This document shows, piece by piece, positions 62,400-64,000 of a DNA stretch of 64,000 bases. The notes beneath the pieces are model-generated. The model had not been told where the DNA came from. It saw only the letters and a list, made by a program, of their open reading frames with translations, and made no database searches. The DNA lies in assembly GCA_004794655.1 (NCBI GenBank), contig SMMW01000521.1, positions 2,626,001 to 2,690,000 of the forward strand, written 5' to 3'. Numbering within the stretch: the first letter of the stretch is position 1; each line of letters opens with the position of its first letter. This DNA is from Marisa cornuarietis (taxonomy: Eukaryota > Mollusca > Gastropoda > Architaenioglossa > Ampullariidae). The position numbers and the translations under genes were made by a program.

Positions 62400-64000
62400 C
62401 GTAGAATCATAAGAATTTAAAAGGATAATAAGAAGCAATATTGAATGGACAGGTCTCGTGCCAATTGTTCATAAACTAAATTTCCCTTCTTCAGGTCAAA
62501 GCATGTAGACAAACGATCCTCTTACACGGCCTTTGACCATTACTCAATTAATATTCGGCATTTCGAGCACAGGAATTGTTTCCGTCGAAGGCTCTTAATC
62601 GGTGACAGTCTGCTTCAAAGTCTGCTGTGAATGTTGACATTAGAAAGTAATGTGTCTATGCCAGGGACCTGACTGTCATAACCAACGATAATAACCTTTT
62701 CCTGCTCACATTTCCTTCTAGAAAGAGAGATAGCTAAGCCCTTGCATCAGACTAGTGTTCACATGAGAGTCTAACGGACGACAAACACAGTTATTTTGAG
62801 ACATAGTTATTGTGGCTTGTGAACCCGTGAACACTTGCTGCAGACGCAGTTACTTTTATCATTGTGGCTTAAAAGAGGAATAACAAAATTCAGGGTATGT
62901 AGATGTACTCTTTTAAGCATGTCATGATGATTTGGATCTATTGTTGATTATTCAGAAGATAAAGAAGCCAGCTTGACAAGAGAGAACTACATCATATGAT
63001 GTAACCCCCGTAGGAACAAATAATTTTTAAACTCCGTGCATTAATCCTTCAAAACCAAAATGGTAACGCATAATAAAGAGTGAAGAGCGATCAGGTTTTT
63101 CCCAAAAAGGAAAAACTAAAGGACGAATTTTAATGGCATCAACAACATCATCAAAATAGCAAAATCAAGCTATTTAAACGTAAAAAAGTAAGAATTCTAT
63201 TCTCCTTTGTGATCATGATTTAACAAACAAAATGTTTCTTGCACATTTCTTAAGTATTCAATTTTCTTGACCTTACCCAGTTATGGATAGAACAACATGC
63301 TCTCAATACTTCACACGAGTCTACTAATATTAAGACCCAAAATTTATCTCAGATTTTATGTTAACTTTTACTTTATTACACTTCGCTTATAGGCCCATCT
63401 GATCGTTTATTTCTCACTGTTTTCGGTTGTTTAGTCGTTTTTATTTTAAGATTGAAGTATTCTTTATCTGAATATGGAGCTCTGAACTATTGGATTGTAT
63501 CACCTTTTATTTACTGTGGTTAATTTTTTTGTTTGTATACTTGTTTGTTTGTTTCTAAATTGAACTAAGTAAAGTTATAAGTAGGTGTAGCTTCAGAAAT
63601 CTGTTAGCATATACTTTAAGCTCATGAACATTTGTATATGAACTTGATTTACATTGGTTATTATAATAACAGGCAAATATACCTTCATCCCACAGTTTTA
63701 ATGCCTTCACCCTTCAGGACTTAAATTAGTTCCCCGTAACCTGAAACGCAAAAGTTTTAGAACAAGATAGTGGGCGCTGTGACCGTGTAGCAGGATTTAA
63801 TAAAGATAATAATCTTTTCCGTCTTAAGACAGATGATCATGATACTGTATGAGTCAGACGATGTGTACACACGCATTCTCTGTTAATAGCCCTGACAGTG
63901 TCAAACTTATCCTAGAACACAAATGTTCAGCATTGCATTTCTAAAATGTGGGCTTTCTCTGAATATTTTTAGACAAATCCTTCTAATTAAACACTGGACG
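62400..64000. other. Receptor E 3' flank
   Basis: Homology to the receptor D 3' flank extends to about 62,720. Beyond that the sequence is AT-rich, and no gene, exon copy or recognisable repeat was seen up to the window end. Confidence 0.5.

Noticed and set aside
62168..62410. Minus-strand frame rich in FLSFF repeats
   Set aside because: Reading of the (GAAA)n tract.

Overview
The window reads as animal nuclear DNA: AT-rich, with many phase-consistent GT-AG introns, LINE and SINE debris, DNA transposons and abundant microsatellites. The repeat types (LINE 3' ends with an (ATT)n tail followed by a 'tagcgc' motif, a tRNA-like SINE, an endonuclease-type LINE) suggest a mollusc, probably a gastropod. 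That assignment is an inference from repeat character only; no conserved housekeeping gene is present to confirm it.

Most of the window is a tandem cluster of related single-pass membrane receptors, all on the + strand: A (383-~28,666), B (30,941-41,001), C (43,329-47,177), D (50,088-54,257), decayed copies (56,235-57,955) and E (58,939-61,767). The shared plan is a signal-peptide exon, six-Cys Ig-like exons, a second six-Cys domain split over two exons, short Ser/Thr stalk exons, a transmembrane exon and a short tail. Nearly all introns are phase 1, so exons can be gained or lost without changing the frame. A and B are a segmental duplication (about 1-5,400 versus 30,608-37,470). D and E are a second duplicated pair. 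C has no Ig exon and only a Ser/Thr-rich stalk. The tails of B to E start from one homologous motif (DFEEFIN / EHVNVV / DFDQHVNVV). D carries two YxxI motifs and C one YxxL; E stops exactly where D has the first tail tyrosine. A role in recognition or immunity is inferred from architecture only.

Receptor A is interrupted in one intron by a 19.6-kb DNA transposon (5,453-25,044) with perfect 131-bp terminal inverted repeats. It sits in an (ATG)n microsatellite that is still uninterrupted in B. The element carries two convergent genes. On the minus strand is a 19-exon, fully open KDZ-type (Kyakuja-Dileera-Zisupton) transposase of about 985 residues, with a CxC-type zinc-binding region and the catalytic Asp/Asp/Glu motifs. 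On the plus strand is a 13-exon accessory gene with an HMG-box-like start, a GTF2I-like repeat, short acidic repeats encoded by tandemly duplicated mini-exons, and a Myb/SANT-like C-terminus; it has one apparent 1-nt frameshift. Between the two genes lies a large inverted repeat enclosing LINE fragments, a SINE and degenerate TTAGGG repeats.

Receptor B has its own later insertions: a 731-bp PIF/Harbinger-type element with a TTA duplication, and a LINE 3' fragment. Receptor C has a LINE endonuclease fragment in an intron. Exon structures were derived by hand from splice consensus, frame and phase, cross-checked between paralogues; there is no transcript evidence.
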